Shown: piece after piece, positions 63,652 to 64,000 of the stretch
Layout: each line of letters begins with the position of its first letter
Numbering within the stretch: the first letter of the stretch is position 1
Source: Pelagibius marinus
GTDB lineage: Bacteria > Pseudomonadota > Alphaproteobacteria > Kiloniellales > Kiloniellaceae
DNA length: 64,000 nucleotides
Assembly: GCF_014925385.1 (NCBI RefSeq)
Contig: NZ_JACSDK010000008.1
Coordinates: forward strand, 244,694 to 308,693
Direction of reading: 5' to 3'
The notes under the pieces: model-generated
Database searches by the model: none
Seen by the model: only the letters and a program-made list of their open reading frames with translations
What the model was told of the DNA's origin: nothing
Made by a program: the position numbers and the translations under genes

Positions 63652-64000
63652 AGGATCAAAAGCTGAACTTTACATGGCTCCTATCGAAGTCGGTTAGGAG
63701 CACCAGAGGCGACATTCGCTGCAGCATGGTTCCTTCTCGCCCCGAGGACTCAAGCCCAATGTCTGAAGGTAGGCACTGGACCCTCGCGGCCGATAAGAGG
63801 CGGGAGAGCTGAAGGCCGTCGCAAGGCTGCCGGGCCGCGAGCCGCGGGACCTTCAAGGCCGGGAAGGAAATGGTGCGCCGGGTAGCGATGCCACCCTCCT
63901 CAGGAACCTGATGCTCGGTACCGTTCCTGGCTTCTCTGCTGGTTGACCGGACCAAACGGCCTCTCTCTGGCCTGATCTGGCCGAAGGACGGCTGCGCCTC
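63652..64000. other. right edge, no gene assigned
   Basis: The last 349 bases contain no gene that I can support. A minus-strand frame of 99 codons covers 63656-63955, but its composition and sequence (KVPRLAARQPCDGLQLSRLLSAARVQ) do not match a family, and it may be part of an element interrupted by the insertion sequence or by the window edge. Confidence 0.3.

Overview
The window looks like a GC-rich alphaproteobacterial chromosome, most likely Rhodospirillales/Kiloniellaceae-like. This is inferred from protein flavour and regulation: a type II lumazine synthase behind an FMN riboswitch, a DUF4169/DUF736 complement, TRAP and TctABC solute receptors, and a BluB-type lower-ligand synthase. No rRNA, tRNA or CRISPR array was seen.

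Positions 1-47,600 are ordinary core and catabolic chromosome. In order: the end of a tripartite tricarboxylate transporter operon (tctB partial, tctC) with operator-like palindromes upstream; a TSUP exporter; ribH with its FMN riboswitch; tsaC; an FAD-linked 2-hydroxyacid dehydrogenase; a DMT transporter; two tandem GFA proteins facing an HxlR regulator; an MltF-like lytic transglycosylase; a PPOX protein facing a LysR regulator; a three-gene diaminopropionate ammonia-lyase / M24 / Asp-Glu racemase-like operon; a DmdC-like acyl-CoA dehydrogenase; glpK; assorted small envelope proteins; split half-size permeases; bluB; an RhlE-type helicase; two large TPR/Sel1 proteins; and a five-gene operon joining a TRAP transporter to an M20 carbamoylase and a D-carbamoylase, with a divergent RpiR regulator. 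A D-aminoacylase, a DUF4340 and a DUF72 protein close this part.

From about 47,600 to the right edge the DNA changes: it is visibly AT-richer in blocks, has weaker codon bias and longer gaps, and carries repeated leaders, truncated or chimeric genes, plasmid-type genes (DUF736, a plasmid-style methyltransferase) and an IS1182-type insertion sequence. I read this as a genomic island. Its cargo includes a membrane protein plus a chimeric amino-acid-binding protein, a putative metallopeptidase/phage-type cell-wall protein facing a lipoprotein/membrane-protein pair with peptidoglycan-binding-like repeats, a DUF4365 nuclease-like protein, and a protein with a Nudix-like motif next to an inositol-monophosphatase-like enzyme. 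These modules have no recognised function and are the best candidates for an undescribed system.

The most specific non-coding candidate is at 17,582-17,800. On the minus strand a perfect FNR/FixK box lies 41.5 bp upstream of an inferred start, followed by about 170 nt of strongly folded sequence ending in a U-rich terminator, with no gene in it: a candidate oxygen-regulated small RNA.
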